This document shows, in pieces, positions 1 to 8,443 of a stretch of DNA of 64,000 nt. The position numbers and the translations under genes were made by a program. The DNA is from Pseudoalteromonas rubra (GTDB lineage: Bacteria; Pseudomonadota; Gammaproteobacteria; Enterobacterales; Alteromonadaceae). The DNA is taken from contig NZ_PNCJ01000014.1 of NCBI RefSeq assembly GCF_005887115.1, positions 1 through 64,000 on the forward strand, given 5' to 3'. The stretch's first letter is position 1; every line of letters begins with the position of its first letter. A model generated the notes under the pieces. That model had not been told where the DNA came from, searched no databases, and saw only the letters and a program-made list of their open reading frames with translations.

Positions 1-540
1 CCCCTGTCATCCCGGCCTGCGAGCCGGGAACCATCCAAAACACGGCTCAACAGCTAAGGAAAGTAATACGAGGCTGTATGTGCCAGAGTGAAATAACCTG
101 GCTGTGCCGCCTCTCCCTGATCAGGGCTCCCTTTGTCAGCTATGCCGCCTCATCTCGACTGTACCCCCTGTCATCCCGGCCTGCGAGCCCTTTGTCATCC
201 CGGCCCCCGAGCCGGGAACCATCCAAAACACGGCTCAACTGCTGAGGAAAGTAATATGAGGCTGCATGTATCTGAGTGAACTGACCTTTTGTGTAGCTGG
301 TGAGTAGATCCCGGCTCGGGGGCCGGGATGACGGAGAGAAGGGCCGGGATGACGGAGAGAAGGGCCGGGATGACGGAGAAAGGGGCCGGGATGACGGAGA
401 AAGAGACAACGAATATTGGAGAAAGGCACACGGGGTGACGGAGAAAAAGGCGGGAAGATGGATTTTGAGAAAACGGCATATATAAAATATATCCAATAAA
501 TTCAGTTCGTTATATGTATTCACTAAAAATCCAGACGGTA
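1..540. repeat. Non-coding repeat patch with direct, inverted and tandem repeats
   Basis: No credible gene lies here. An 88-bp direct repeat occurs at 5-92 and 193-280 with a few mismatches, and a partial third copy at 165-189 matches the first 25 bases exactly. A 24-bp perfect inverted repeat pairs 194-217 with 309-332. Immediately after it the GC-rich motif CCGGGATGACGGAGA repeats in tandem with a 21-bp period (units beginning at 323, 344, 365 and 386). The open frames in this stretch are low-complexity translations of the repeats. The pattern fits intergenic repeats of the REP or MITE-like kind; function is unknown. Confidence 0.8.
323..406. repeat. Four-unit 21-bp tandem repeat
   Basis: The 21-bp unit starts CCGGGATGACGGAGA and recurs at 323, 344, 365 and 386 with one or two substitutions in the A/G-rich tail. 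The unit core is the same CCGGGATGAC that forms one arm of the neighbouring inverted repeat, so the array probably arose by expansion of that arm. There are no unique spacers, so it is not a CRISPR array. Confidence 0.8.
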
Positions 541-649
541 ATTTGCAGTCCTCAGTAATTCATCAGCTTTTCATTAGGGTGGCTTTGTGGCCTTGTTTTG
601 CGTGTTTACGTTCAATGGCGTCAAGTAAAAACAACAGAGCGCTAAGCCT

Positions 650-2281
650 ATGTACTATGACAATAACAAACGCTTTACTTATCCTGCTGGACATTTCTTC
701 AAGCATTTCGCCAATGTGGCAGCCTGCCTTAAGCCAGGGCTGGTACTTTTAACCGGGCACCCATTCGTTCTGGCGCTGATTTTTGCCATTGCCATGATGG
801 GGGTATGTCCATTGTCTCATGCGCAATCGCGCGAAGCTCAGATCATTGAGCGTTCGGTTCAGGCTTATGGTGGTGAGCACTTGCTAACAATGCCTGGGCT
901 GCTGGTCAATGAACGCCTCTCTCACTATTCGCAGTGGCTCAGTGGTGATGCTCGTCAGGGCTCTATGGTCACTTATCTGAGTGAACTGCAAAACGACTAC
1001 CGCATCGATTTTGCGGGTAAGCGTAAGGTCTTTAAGCAGGCAAACTCGAGGCGGGTGGGCAGTCATGGCAGCGATGTGCCAGAAGTGCTCCATCGTCTGT
1101 ATATCAGTGACCAGGGTACAAGCGTGGACCATGCTCTTAAGCGCTACCAGCCCGGTTCACGGATCACTTTTGACAATACCACTTTGGGGTTTGAAGCCAT
1201 GCTGGACACTCTGGTCGTTCGTAAGCTGGCGCAGCATAAACAAGCCAGCCAGTGGCTGGGAGAGGCATACATTGCGGGTATGCCTCATGATGTGATCACA
1301 GCCCCTTTGGATAATAACCCGGAGACAAAGCACACGCTTTATCTGAATCAGCATAGTGGTTTATTAAGCCGTATGATGACTGAGCAGCAAGGTCAAAAGC
1401 GCTTTTATGATTTTATGGTGCACCGTACCACACAGGCTGTGCGCTGGGCGTCTGAGGTGTTGGTCAGCACGGCACAGGGGCCGCAGTATCACAGTAAATC
1501 GCGCACCGTTAAGGTGGCGCGACCTGCCGAGCAGTCGTTTCATATTCCAGCCGGTTATCAGCGAGCACCTGAGCTCAGGCCTTATGATGTCTCCAAACTG
1601 ACAGTACGCACACTGGCAGACGGCGTGTACTTTGTGGGGCAAGACTGGGGATATACATTATTCATTGATGCGGGTGAGTATCTGGTGTCGGCGGGGACCT
1701 GGCAGATGAACCAGCAGGCCGGAGCCTGGGCAAAAGCACTGGCAGAATTAAGGCAAAGCAAATCGCTGGATAAACCCGTGAAATACCATATTGTCACGCA
1801 TCATCATACCGACCATCTGAGAGGGCTGGCAGACACAGTAGCGGAACATACCACTTTACTGGTGCATCCGGCAGACAGAAATGCGGTCGCCGATGAATTG
1901 GGCACACAGGTTAAGATTGAGCCGATCCCTACATCTTACACTTTGGCCGGGGGGAAAATTCGCCTGCTGGATGTACCCAACAGCCATGCTGCGCATAACC
2001 TAGTAGTGTATCTGCCTGAATCGCAGATCCTGCTAACGGAGGATATGTTCGGCAGCAGCTTTGAGCATGCGCTGCACTCGCCTGCTCGCTGGCCGGATCT
2101 CGACACCTACTATCGTCTCGACGCTCTGGTGGACAGACTCACGCAGCAGGGCATAAAAGTCGCTCAGTATGTGTCTTCGCATCATGGCCGAGTGTTGACA
2201 CAGGCCGACATCGATCGAGCTATGGCAATGCCTCGCACAGCACGGGAAGTGTTATTAAAGCGCTTGTTTGCATCACAATAA
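650..2281 (+). CDS. Secreted or membrane-anchored metallo-beta-lactamase-fold hydrolase
   Basis: A 543-aa protein. Residues 31-57 are hydrophobic and end in a signal-peptidase-like SHAQS, so the bulk is probably periplasmic or anchored. The zinc-binding motif HHHTDH is at residues 384-389 (H384, H386, D388, H389), and the later motifs TEDMFG and SSHHGR supply the further metal ligands expected of the fold. The N-terminal 300 residues match no domain I recognise. The substrate cannot be told from sequence; lactonase, alkylsulfatase-like or other hydrolase activities are all possible. The ATG at 650 has only a weak ribosome binding site and gives an unusually long n-region, so the start is uncertain. 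It stands alone and converges on the ABC permease gene, separated by a strong hairpin. Confidence 0.75.
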   Translation: MYYDNNKRFTYPAGHFFKHFANVAACLKPGLVLLTGHPFVLALIFAIAMMGVCPLSHAQSREAQIIERSVQAYGGEHLLTMPGLLVNERLSHYSQWLSGDARQGSMVTYLSELQNDYRIDFAGKRKVFKQANSRRVGSHGSDVPEVLHRLYISDQGTSVDHALKRYQPGSRITFDNTTLGFEAMLDTLVVRKLAQHKQASQWLGEAYIAGMPHDVITAPLDNNPETKHTLYLNQHSGLLSRMMTEQQGQKRFYDFMVHRTTQAVRWASEVLVSTAQGPQYHSKSRTVKVARPAEQSFHIPAGYQRAPELRPYDVSKLTVRTLADGVYFVGQDWGYTLFIDAGEYLVSAGTWQMNQQAGAWAKALAELRQSKSLDKPVKYHIVTHHHTDHLRGLADTVAEHTTLLVHPADRNAVADELGTQVKIEPIPTSYTLAGGKIRLLDVPNSHAAHNLVVYLPESQILLTEDMFGSSFEHALHSPARWPDLDTYYRLDALVDRLTQQGIKVAQYVSSHHGRVLTQADIDRAMAMPRTAREVLLKRLFASQ

Positions 2282-2287
2282 GAAAAA

Positions 2288-2315
2288 GCGGCACCCGTAA
2301 TACACAGGGTGCCGC
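2288..2315 (-). terminator. Rho-independent terminator of the ABC export operon
   Basis: GCGGCACCC (2288-2296) pairs perfectly with GGGTGCCGC (2307-2315) around a 10-nt loop. Read on the minus strand, the stem is followed by TTTTTC, the usual U-tract, so it ends the adaptor-ATPase-permease operon. It may also block read-through from the plus-strand hydrolase gene. Confidence 0.8.
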
Positions 2316-2338
2316 CTGGTTGTGACTAACGGGCGCGG

Positions 2339-4750
2339 TTACTCATATCTGAGTATCAGCGAAGGACGGGTGCTAGCCGCTTTAAAGGCCAGACAAGCGA
2401 CGGTCAGCCAGGTAATGGCCAGCACACCCAGTGTGGCAGCAGCATACATCCAGGTCGCTTGCTCAATACGGTCATTGAAGTTGTTCAGCCAGAGGTTCAT
2501 GAGCCAGTAACTCACAGGGATCGCCAGCAAAGAGCCTGCGCCTACAATGGTGATGAACTCCCTGGATAAAATCGTGACTATGCTGATACGTGAGGCGCCC
2601 AGCACCTTGCGTACGGCTACTTCTTTTTGGCGGCGAATAGTGGCGAACGAGGCCAGTCCTAAAATCCCCATACAGGTCAACACAATGGACAGCGTACTGA
2701 ATAACAACACCAGCTGCTGCATTCTGAACTCGTTGATATGGGCACGCTGATAGTCGTCTTCAATCAGACTGATCTCGACCTCAGGCATGGCCAGTTCATT
2801 TTGAATGACTTGCTCGGCCTGGCGCATCACTTGCGCTTTATTTGCCCCCGGATGCAGCTTTATGACCAAAGTGCCTATCGCCACGTTGATATCGCCTGCG
2901 GTGAGTAAAACAGGCAATTGTTGCTGACGCGCTGAGCCGATTTTTATGTCTTGTACAATGCCGACCACAGTGGCACGGGCGCTACCATCATGTGAGCTCA
3001 GGGTCTGGCCAAGCAGCACGCTAGGGTCGTCATATCCGGCTTGTTTTGCCAGACTTTGTGACAGCAACACGGAAAATGATCGGATGTTGTCATCGCTGAC
3101 TTGGATCCAGTCTCCGGCAAACTGAGGAGAAAAATCACGCCCCGCGACCAGCGCCAGCCCCAGCGTCTCAACGGCATGGAAGCCGGCGGCTATGGTAGGT
3201 TGCGTGCCTTCAAGGCGCTCTCCGTTCGGGAACACCAAAAACAGCTCTGAAGTCATATCATTGGTCAGTAAAGTGTCTGACTGAGTGACCTGAGCGACCC
3301 CTTGCAATGATTTCAGGCGCCGCAATACATGAGGCTCGGCTTGCTGGTAAATGGCTTCTGCAGGCAGGTTTTTGATGATCAGTCGGTCATTCTTGGCATA
3401 CCCTACGGGCAGATCATTGATTAAGGCCATTTGTTTGTAGACCACAGCCGCCGCGACAATCAGCGCCACAGACAGGGCACCTTGCAGGCCCAGCGTGAGT
3501 TTACGTACCCAGATGGCGGTTTTACCCCGCTGCAGATCGCCACTGAGTACGCGTTTGGCACTGAAAGAAGCAATAAACAGTGCCGGGTATAAACCTGATA
3601 TCACCCCGATCAGCGCAACCACTGCCATCACAGCAACCAAAAACACCGGTGAGAAGCTCAAAGACAGGCTGCGCTCCAGCAGCTGATTAGCATAGGGGAT
3701 CATCATTTCCACCAGGGCCAGTGCAACCAGTGCTGCAATCATGACAATAAACAAAGACTCGGTTAAAAACTGGGTGATAAGCTGAGGTTTACTGGCACCC
3801 AGCGCCTTGCGCACCCCCACTTCTTTGGCGCGTTTTGCCGCACCGGCAATGTTGAGGTTGATAAAGTTCACACTGGCGATGACCAGCAGCAAAACCGTCA
3901 GTGCGATACAGACCTGCATCACCAGGCGCGAGCCCCCTTGTTTCATCTCAAACGGACCACTGCTGTTAAAGTGAAGATCCGACAGACGACTTAATTCCAG
4001 CGCACGAAGTTTGCGGCGGCCGGTCGATTGCTCTCGCATGGTATCCGTCATCTGCTGTGCCAGCAGTGCGGCATCCGCACCCTCAGTCAGGCGCATATAC
4101 ACATAGCCAATGAATGGCATCTTGGTGGCTTTGGGCAAAGCGGTTAAGGTTTCGAACACAAAGTGGGTGTTGTCCGGTAAATCTTCAAACACGGCGGCTA
4201 TTTCGTATTGGCCTTGCTCGTACGACAGGGTTTTTCCTACGGCGTCTTCGCTGCCAAACAGGCGAGTTGCCTCGCGTCGGCTGATGGCCAGCAGACCCGG
4301 TCGGCTTAGAGCGCTGTTGAGATCGCCATGCAGTACTGTCATCGTGATGAAATCCGGCAGATTGGCTGTGGCCAGGTACACTTTGCTCAGACGGACTTGC
4401 TGCCCTGCCACGTTGACGTCCAGTGCCATTGGCTCGGCAGAGTAAGCCAGGTTGTCGGTCGAAACCAGCATCATGACATCCTCAACCTGGACATGGTTTT
4501 GCATGTTCAGCGCATGTTGTGAATCAGACGCTGCGATCAGTTGCAGGCCCCATGCCCGATAATCGGTATGAACACGGTAAACGCGCTCAGCGTTGGGGTG
4601 TTGTTTGTCAAAAGACAGCTCATATGCCGCGAATAAGGCCACCATAATGGCCGCTGCCAGACCGATACTAAAGCCAGCCAGATTAAGGGCAAAATGACGA
4701 GGATCGTTTTGTATGGCCCTGAGCGTGGTTTTAAAATAATTCACTATCAT
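2339..4750 (-). CDS. ABC transporter permease, duplicated FtsX/MacB-like
   Basis: An 803-aa inner-membrane permease. A first membrane helix (about residues 22-47) is followed by a large MacB-type periplasmic core, a three-helix FtsX block (about 280-400), a second core starting with a helix near 430, and a second FtsX block at the C-terminus (about 680-790). This eight-helix double layout is that of MacB-like permeases (ADOP/YknZ-type) that work with a separate ATPase and an HlyD-type adaptor to move molecules out of the inner membrane or periplasm. It is the last gene of a three-gene operon, 45 bp after the ATPase gene. The cargo is unknown: peptides, lipids or antimicrobial compounds are possible. 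Confidence 0.88.
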   Translation of the reverse strand: MIVNYFKTTLRAIQNDPRHFALNLAGFSIGLAAAIMVALFAAYELSFDKQHPNAERVYRVHTDYRAWGLQLIAASDSQHALNMQNHVQVEDVMMLVSTDNLAYSAEPMALDVNVAGQQVRLSKVYLATANLPDFITMTVLHGDLNSALSRPGLLAISRREATRLFGSEDAVGKTLSYEQGQYEIAAVFEDLPDNTHFVFETLTALPKATKMPFIGYVYMRLTEGADAALLAQQMTDTMREQSTGRRKLRALELSRLSDLHFNSSGPFEMKQGGSRLVMQVCIALTVLLLVIASVNFINLNIAGAAKRAKEVGVRKALGASKPQLITQFLTESLFIVMIAALVALALVEMMIPYANQLLERSLSLSFSPVFLVAVMAVVALIGVISGLYPALFIASFSAKRVLSGDLQRGKTAIWVRKLTLGLQGALSVALIVAAAVVYKQMALINDLPVGYAKNDRLIIKNLPAEAIYQQAEPHVLRRLKSLQGVAQVTQSDTLLTNDMTSELFLVFPNGERLEGTQPTIAAGFHAVETLGLALVAGRDFSPQFAGDWIQVSDDNIRSFSVLLSQSLAKQAGYDDPSVLLGQTLSSHDGSARATVVGIVQDIKIGSARQQQLPVLLTAGDINVAIGTLVIKLHPGANKAQVMRQAEQVIQNELAMPEVEISLIEDDYQRAHINEFRMQQLVLLFSTLSIVLTCMGILGLASFATIRRQKEVAVRKVLGASRISIVTILSREFITIVGAGSLLAIPVSYWLMNLWLNNFNDRIEQATWMYAAATLGVLAITWLTVACLAFKAASTRPSLILRYE

Positions 4751-4795
4751 TGCGGGTACTTCCTTCTTATTCTGGGTATCACGAGATGGGCTCGT

Positions 4796-5488
4796 TTAAG
4801 CCGCTGGCGAAACACAGTTGGCTTTATCCAGCATGATCTGACCATCCAGCAGACGCACCAGACGATCGGCATAAGCACCTTCTTTTTCCGAGTGGGTCAC
4901 CACAATGACCGTGGTGCCTTCGCGGTTTAGCTCGCGTAACATGGCCATCACCTCTTCGCCGTTTCTGGAGTCGAGATTACCCGTTGGCTCATCTGCCAGG
5001 ATCAGTTTGGGGTTGATCACCAGGGCTCTGGCAACCGCCACCCGCTGTTGTTGACCGCCCGATAATTGCTGCGGCAGGTGGTCGGCGCGATGGTCAATGG
5101 CAACCCGTTTTAAAATTGCCTCAACCCGTTGTTTGCGTTCTGCTTTAGAGATGCTCTGGTACTGCAATGGCAGCTCAACATTTTCGAATACTGTAAGCTC
5201 GTCAATCAGGTTAAAGCTCTGAAATACAAAGCCGATGGAGGCTTTGCGCAGTTCAGCGAGGCGTTTTTCACTGTATCCGGCTATGTCGGTACCGGCGAAT
5301 TCAAAGCGGCCGGAGGTTGGCGAGTCGAGCATGCCCAGAATAGAAAGCAGCGTTGATTTACCGCACCCCGACGGGCCCATGATGGCCAGGAATTCTCCTT
5401 CACTGACCTGCAAGTTAATGTCACTCAGTGCGGTGGTTTCGACATCTTCCGTACGAAATACGCGGCTTAGGTTCGTCAGTTTAATCAT
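4796..5488 (-). CDS. ABC transporter ATP-binding protein, LolD/MacB type
   Basis: A 230-aa ATPase of the MacB/LolD class that powers the permease encoded just downstream. Walker A is GPSGCGKST (residues 38-46), followed by the Q-loop VFQSFNLI, the signature LSGGQQQR, Walker B LILADEP with the D-loop after it, and the switch histidine in VTHSEK. The length is usual for a stand-alone subunit of this class. It sits in the middle of the operon, 43 bp after the adaptor gene and 45 bp before the permease gene. In this family the ATPase stays cytoplasmic and drives mechanotransmission rather than classical alternating access; that is family knowledge, not visible here. Confidence 0.92.
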   Translation of the reverse strand: MIKLTNLSRVFRTEDVETTALSDINLQVSEGEFLAIMGPSGCGKSTLLSILGMLDSPTSGRFEFAGTDIAGYSEKRLAELRKASIGFVFQSFNLIDELTVFENVELPLQYQSISKAERKQRVEAILKRVAIDHRADHLPQQLSGGQQQRVAVARALVINPKLILADEPTGNLDSRNGEEVMAMLRELNREGTTVIVVTHSEKEGAYADRLVRLLDGQIMLDKANCVSPAA

Positions 5489-5531
5489 CTTTGCTTCCTC
5501 AATTCGGTTATTCTTGTTCTGTGCTTTTGGG

Positions 5532-6782
5532 CTAGTTCAGTTTTAATGTCTGTGCTTTATCAAAGTGGCCGTAACCCGAGGTGACCACTTGATCGCCGGG
5601 TGCCAGTCCGTCTAATACTTCAAAGTAGTCACGGTTTTTCTTACCCAGCACGACATCTTTGCGCACGGCAGTGTCGCCTGAGACCACATAGACCCAGTTG
5701 CCGCCACTGCTGGTGTAAAAGGCACCGCGGTTGATCAACAGGGCGTTATTTTTGCTATCTCCCAGTAACAGCGCCACATCCAGGTTCTGACCCCGTTTTA
5801 TCTCTTGCAGTCCGGCGGGCAGTGCCACCTCAACCTGAAATTGCGCGTTGGTAACCCGGCTGTCGATTTTGCTGACTTCTGCGCTGACTTGCTCAGTTCC
5901 CAGTGATACCTGCACCGCCATACCTGTGTGCACCTGGTTCAGATAAAACTCATCCAGCCGGACGATGAGTTTGAATTCATTGGGCATATCTATCTGGCCC
6001 AGTCGTGCGCCACGTTCTTTGGATTCACCCATTTCAACATCCAGCTCACTCAGATAGCCAGAGACTGGGGCTTTGACGAGCAGATTGTCCAGATTATGAC
6101 GGGCAAATTGCAGGTTTTTTTGCAGCATGTCGGCGCTGTCTTCCAGCTGGGCAACTTGCACTTCACGAATGGTATTTTCCTGCTTCTGGCGCTCCTTTGT
6201 CAGCGCTTTGCGTGCTTTGTAGTAGGCCAGATCATCTTTGATTTCGTCGAGTGTGTCCTGCGCCAGCACGCCTTTTTTAGCAAGCAGCACAGACTGCGTA
6301 TAACGCCTGTTCAGGTGGGTGATCTGACGTTCAATTTCCAGCAGGTCGCGGCGCAGATTCAGGCGGCTGGTTTCCATGTTCATTTGTGTGTTACGTAAAA
6401 AGTTGAGTTGCTCAGTCACCTGGGCCTCGCGGCTCATCACATCCAGTTGCAGGTTGGTATTGCTCAGGCGCACCAGCGGCTGGCCTTTCTCGACATACTC
6501 CCCCTGTTCAACCAGCCGCTCTTCGACCCGGCCACCGGAGACAGTATCCAGATAAATGGTGGTTTTTGGCACCACCTGACCACGCAGGCTCAATGCATCA
6601 ATAAACGGACCCTGTGTTACTGTGCTGATGGTCAGGCTGTCCAGTGGCACATTCTGGCTGCGTCCGTTACTGCCTTGATGAGTAAAGGCATACGCCATGG
6701 TCGTTGCTAACACAGCGGCAACCACGCCTGCTTTAAAATGCTTCTTTAGTCCTGAGCGTTCGATTTTTTTATCCATGTGCAA
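5532..6782 (-). CDS. HlyD/MacA-type periplasmic adaptor subunit
   Basis: A 416-aa membrane fusion protein. One N-terminal helix (about residues 16-36) anchors it in the inner membrane. A split lipoyl-like domain follows (the first half includes the VEERLVEQGEYVEKGQPL region), then a long alpha-helical hairpin rich in Gln, Glu and Leu (about 120-230), then beta-barrel and membrane-proximal domains. This order is standard for adaptors joining an FtsX-type permease to an outer-membrane channel of the TolC type. It is the first gene of the export operon and starts 43 nt downstream of the predicted start point of a sigma-54-like promoter, so the adjacent sigma-54 activator is the likely regulator. 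No outer-membrane channel gene is nearby, so a shared TolC is expected. Confidence 0.88.
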   Translation of the reverse strand: MHMDKKIERSGLKKHFKAGVVAAVLATTMAYAFTHQGSNGRSQNVPLDSLTISTVTQGPFIDALSLRGQVVPKTTIYLDTVSGGRVEERLVEQGEYVEKGQPLVRLSNTNLQLDVMSREAQVTEQLNFLRNTQMNMETSRLNLRRDLLEIERQITHLNRRYTQSVLLAKKGVLAQDTLDEIKDDLAYYKARKALTKERQKQENTIREVQVAQLEDSADMLQKNLQFARHNLDNLLVKAPVSGYLSELDVEMGESKERGARLGQIDMPNEFKLIVRLDEFYLNQVHTGMAVQVSLGTEQVSAEVSKIDSRVTNAQFQVEVALPAGLQEIKRGQNLDVALLLGDSKNNALLINRGAFYTSSGGNWVYVVSGDTAVRKDVVLGKKNRDYFEVLDGLAPGDQVVTSGYGHFDKAQTLKLN

Positions 6783-6834
6783 CTCCCGTTGTCAGACTGT
6801 GTTGAGCCATGTTGTGTTGGCTGATGCGCTAAAT

Positions 6835-6853
6835 AAATCAATCATCATGCCAA
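6835..6853 (-). promoter_or_regulatory. Candidate sigma-54 (-24/-12) promoter of the export operon
   Basis: Read on the minus strand the sequence is TTGGCATGATGATTGATTT. Against the sigma-54 consensus TGGCACGNNNNTTGC it keeps TGGCA, G and TTG at exact spacing, with T for C at the sixth position and A instead of C at the -12 element. Transcription would begin near 6825, leaving a leader of about 43 nt before the adaptor start. The neighbouring divergent gene encodes a sigma-54 activator, which supports the call. The -12 mismatch is the weak point. Confidence 0.55.
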
Positions 6854-6913
6854 GAATAAAAGTTTATAAAATACAGTTGCTTAGTGTGTTTTTCGCTAGT
6901 GTTGTGGGAGAAG

Positions 6914-6964
6914 GTGTCCGCTTATAGCACAGTGTGGGCAGGGCAACTGCCCATAAATGGACAC
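6914..6964. promoter_or_regulatory. Candidate upstream activator sites (inverted repeats)
   Basis: Two inverted repeats lie in the divergent region: GTGTCC (6914-6919) with GGACAC (6959-6964), and inside them GGGCAG (6936-6941) with CTGCCC (6947-6952). They are about 90-140 bp upstream of the predicted sigma-54 start point, the usual distance for an enhancer site bound by an NtrC-class activator. They also precede the activator gene, so autoregulation is possible. Assignment is by position and symmetry only. Confidence 0.35.
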
Positions 6965-7021
6965 ATCCTTGCGAAGTAAGCTAAGCTAATACACCCATAA
7001 AAAATAAAACAGGGACAGACA

Positions 7022-8434
7022 GTGAGCGCAAAACAGCCCGGGGCCATTTTAGTGGTGGATGACAATCCGGATATTCTGATTGCAGCGAGGTTGCTGCTCA
7101 AACAACACTATCAGCTGGTTAAAACCACCGATAACCCGTTTGATATCGAAGACCTAGTCAAAGCCCACGGCATTGAAGTGATCCTGCTGGATATGAATTT
7201 TAACCGCGATGCCATCAGTGGTCAGGAAGGGTTTTACTGGCTGAAGAAAATCATCAGTCAGGATCCCAGTATGGTGGTGCTGCTGATGACTGCCTATGGC
7301 GACATTCAGCTGGCGGTGGATGCCATTAAGGCCGGGGCTGCAGATTTTATTGCCAAACCCTGGCAAAACGAGCAACTGTTAGGGGCGGTCGCAGCGGCGT
7401 TTGCCCATGCCAAAGACAAACAGCAGCTTGGTAAGCTGACCCGTCAGACACAAGGGCTTAATCAGGCTTTGAGTGAGTCATCCACGGGTCCTGCTTTTGA
7501 CTTTCTGGGCCAGAGCGCGGCCATGCAGCAGGTGTTCGCTACCATAGACAAAGCCGCTCAGTCTGATGCCAATATATTGATCACCGGGGAAAGTGGTACA
7601 GGTAAAGAGCTGGCAGCGCATGCCATTCACCGTGCCAGTTTGCGCGCAGCCCAGCCTATGATCAGCCTGGATATGGGGGCAATTTCCGAAAGCCTGTTCG
7701 AAAGTGAGCTGTTTGGTCATAAGAAAGGGGCTTTTACCGATGCTAAAACCGATAAGATTGGACGCTTTGAGCTGGCCAGTGGTGGGTCGCTGTTTCTTGA
7801 TGAGCTGGGTAATTTGCCGTTAACGCATCAGGCAACGCTGCTGGCGGCGCTGCAAAATCGCTGTATTACGCCGGTGGGCGGCACCAAACCGGTGGAGGTG
7901 GACATTCGTCTGATCTGCGCAACCAACGACAACCTGCAGCAGGCAGTCAATGAAGGGCGTTTCAGGCAGGATTTATTGTACCGCATTAATACGGTGGAGA
8001 TCCGTTTACCGCCATTGCGTGAGCGCAGCGAGGATATTCCTTTGCTGGTGAACTATTATCTGACGCATTTTGCGCAAAGATATAAGCGCTCGCTGGATAT
8101 TGCACCGCAAGATATGGCCGCTTTGTGTGCGTACCATTGGCCCGGTAATGTCCGGGAACTGGCCCATGCCATAGAGCGCGCCGTGATTTTATCCGACGGT
8201 GACATGCTGGATGTCAGCTCCGTCGTTGGCACCACCGCGCAGGCGCTTGCACCTGAGGGAAATACAGGCGAGAGGATCTGTGCCAGTTACGATACCTTTG
8301 ATCTGGAAGTACTGGAGCAAAGAGCGATCCGCGCCGCCCTGAAACACTATCAGGGTAATGTCAGTCATGCCGCCAAAGCGCTGGGGCTGACCCGGGGAGC
8401 CATGTATCGGCGGCTGGAAAAATATGGGCTGTAG
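7022..8434 (+). CDS. Sigma-54-dependent response regulator (NtrC class)
   Basis: A 470-aa activator starting at GTG. The receiver domain has acidic residues D13/D14, phospho-acceptor D57, T90 and K112. A linker leads to an AAA+ domain with Walker A GESGTGKE (189-196), the sigma-54 contact loop GAFTDA (236-241, where the textbook form is GAFTGA) and Walker B SLFLDE (256-261). A Fis-type helix-turn-helix closes the protein. It should activate sigma-54 promoters when phosphorylated by the kinase encoded 9 bp downstream. The likely target is the divergent export operon, which carries a near-consensus -24/-12 element. The GAFTDA variant occurs in other activators found beside ABC exporters and is not in itself a sign of inactivity. 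Confidence 0.92.
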   Translation: MSAKQPGAILVVDDNPDILIAARLLLKQHYQLVKTTDNPFDIEDLVKAHGIEVILLDMNFNRDAISGQEGFYWLKKIISQDPSMVVLLMTAYGDIQLAVDAIKAGAADFIAKPWQNEQLLGAVAAAFAHAKDKQQLGKLTRQTQGLNQALSESSTGPAFDFLGQSAAMQQVFATIDKAAQSDANILITGESGTGKELAAHAIHRASLRAAQPMISLDMGAISESLFESELFGHKKGAFTDAKTDKIGRFELASGGSLFLDELGNLPLTHQATLLAALQNRCITPVGGTKPVEVDIRLICATNDNLQQAVNEGRFRQDLLYRINTVEIRLPPLRERSEDIPLLVNYYLTHFAQRYKRSLDIAPQDMAALCAYHWPGNVRELAHAIERAVILSDGDMLDVSSVVGTTAQALAPEGNTGERICASYDTFDLEVLEQRAIRAALKHYQGNVSHAAKALGLTRGAMYRRLEKYGL

Positions 8435-8443
8435 GGAGCGGCT

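Noticed and set aside
323-406. Possible CRISPR array
   Set aside because: The 21-bp units are contiguous with no spacers, and no cas genes are present.
140-523. Open frames on both strands in the repeat patch
   Set aside because: They translate low-complexity repeats (Ser-Arg-Pro or Gly-Arg-Asp units), lack ribosome binding sites and run through direct and inverted repeats.
5928-6398. Long antisense open frame over the first adaptor gene
   Set aside because: It is a reading shadow of the adaptor coding sequence, with no ribosome binding site or domain.
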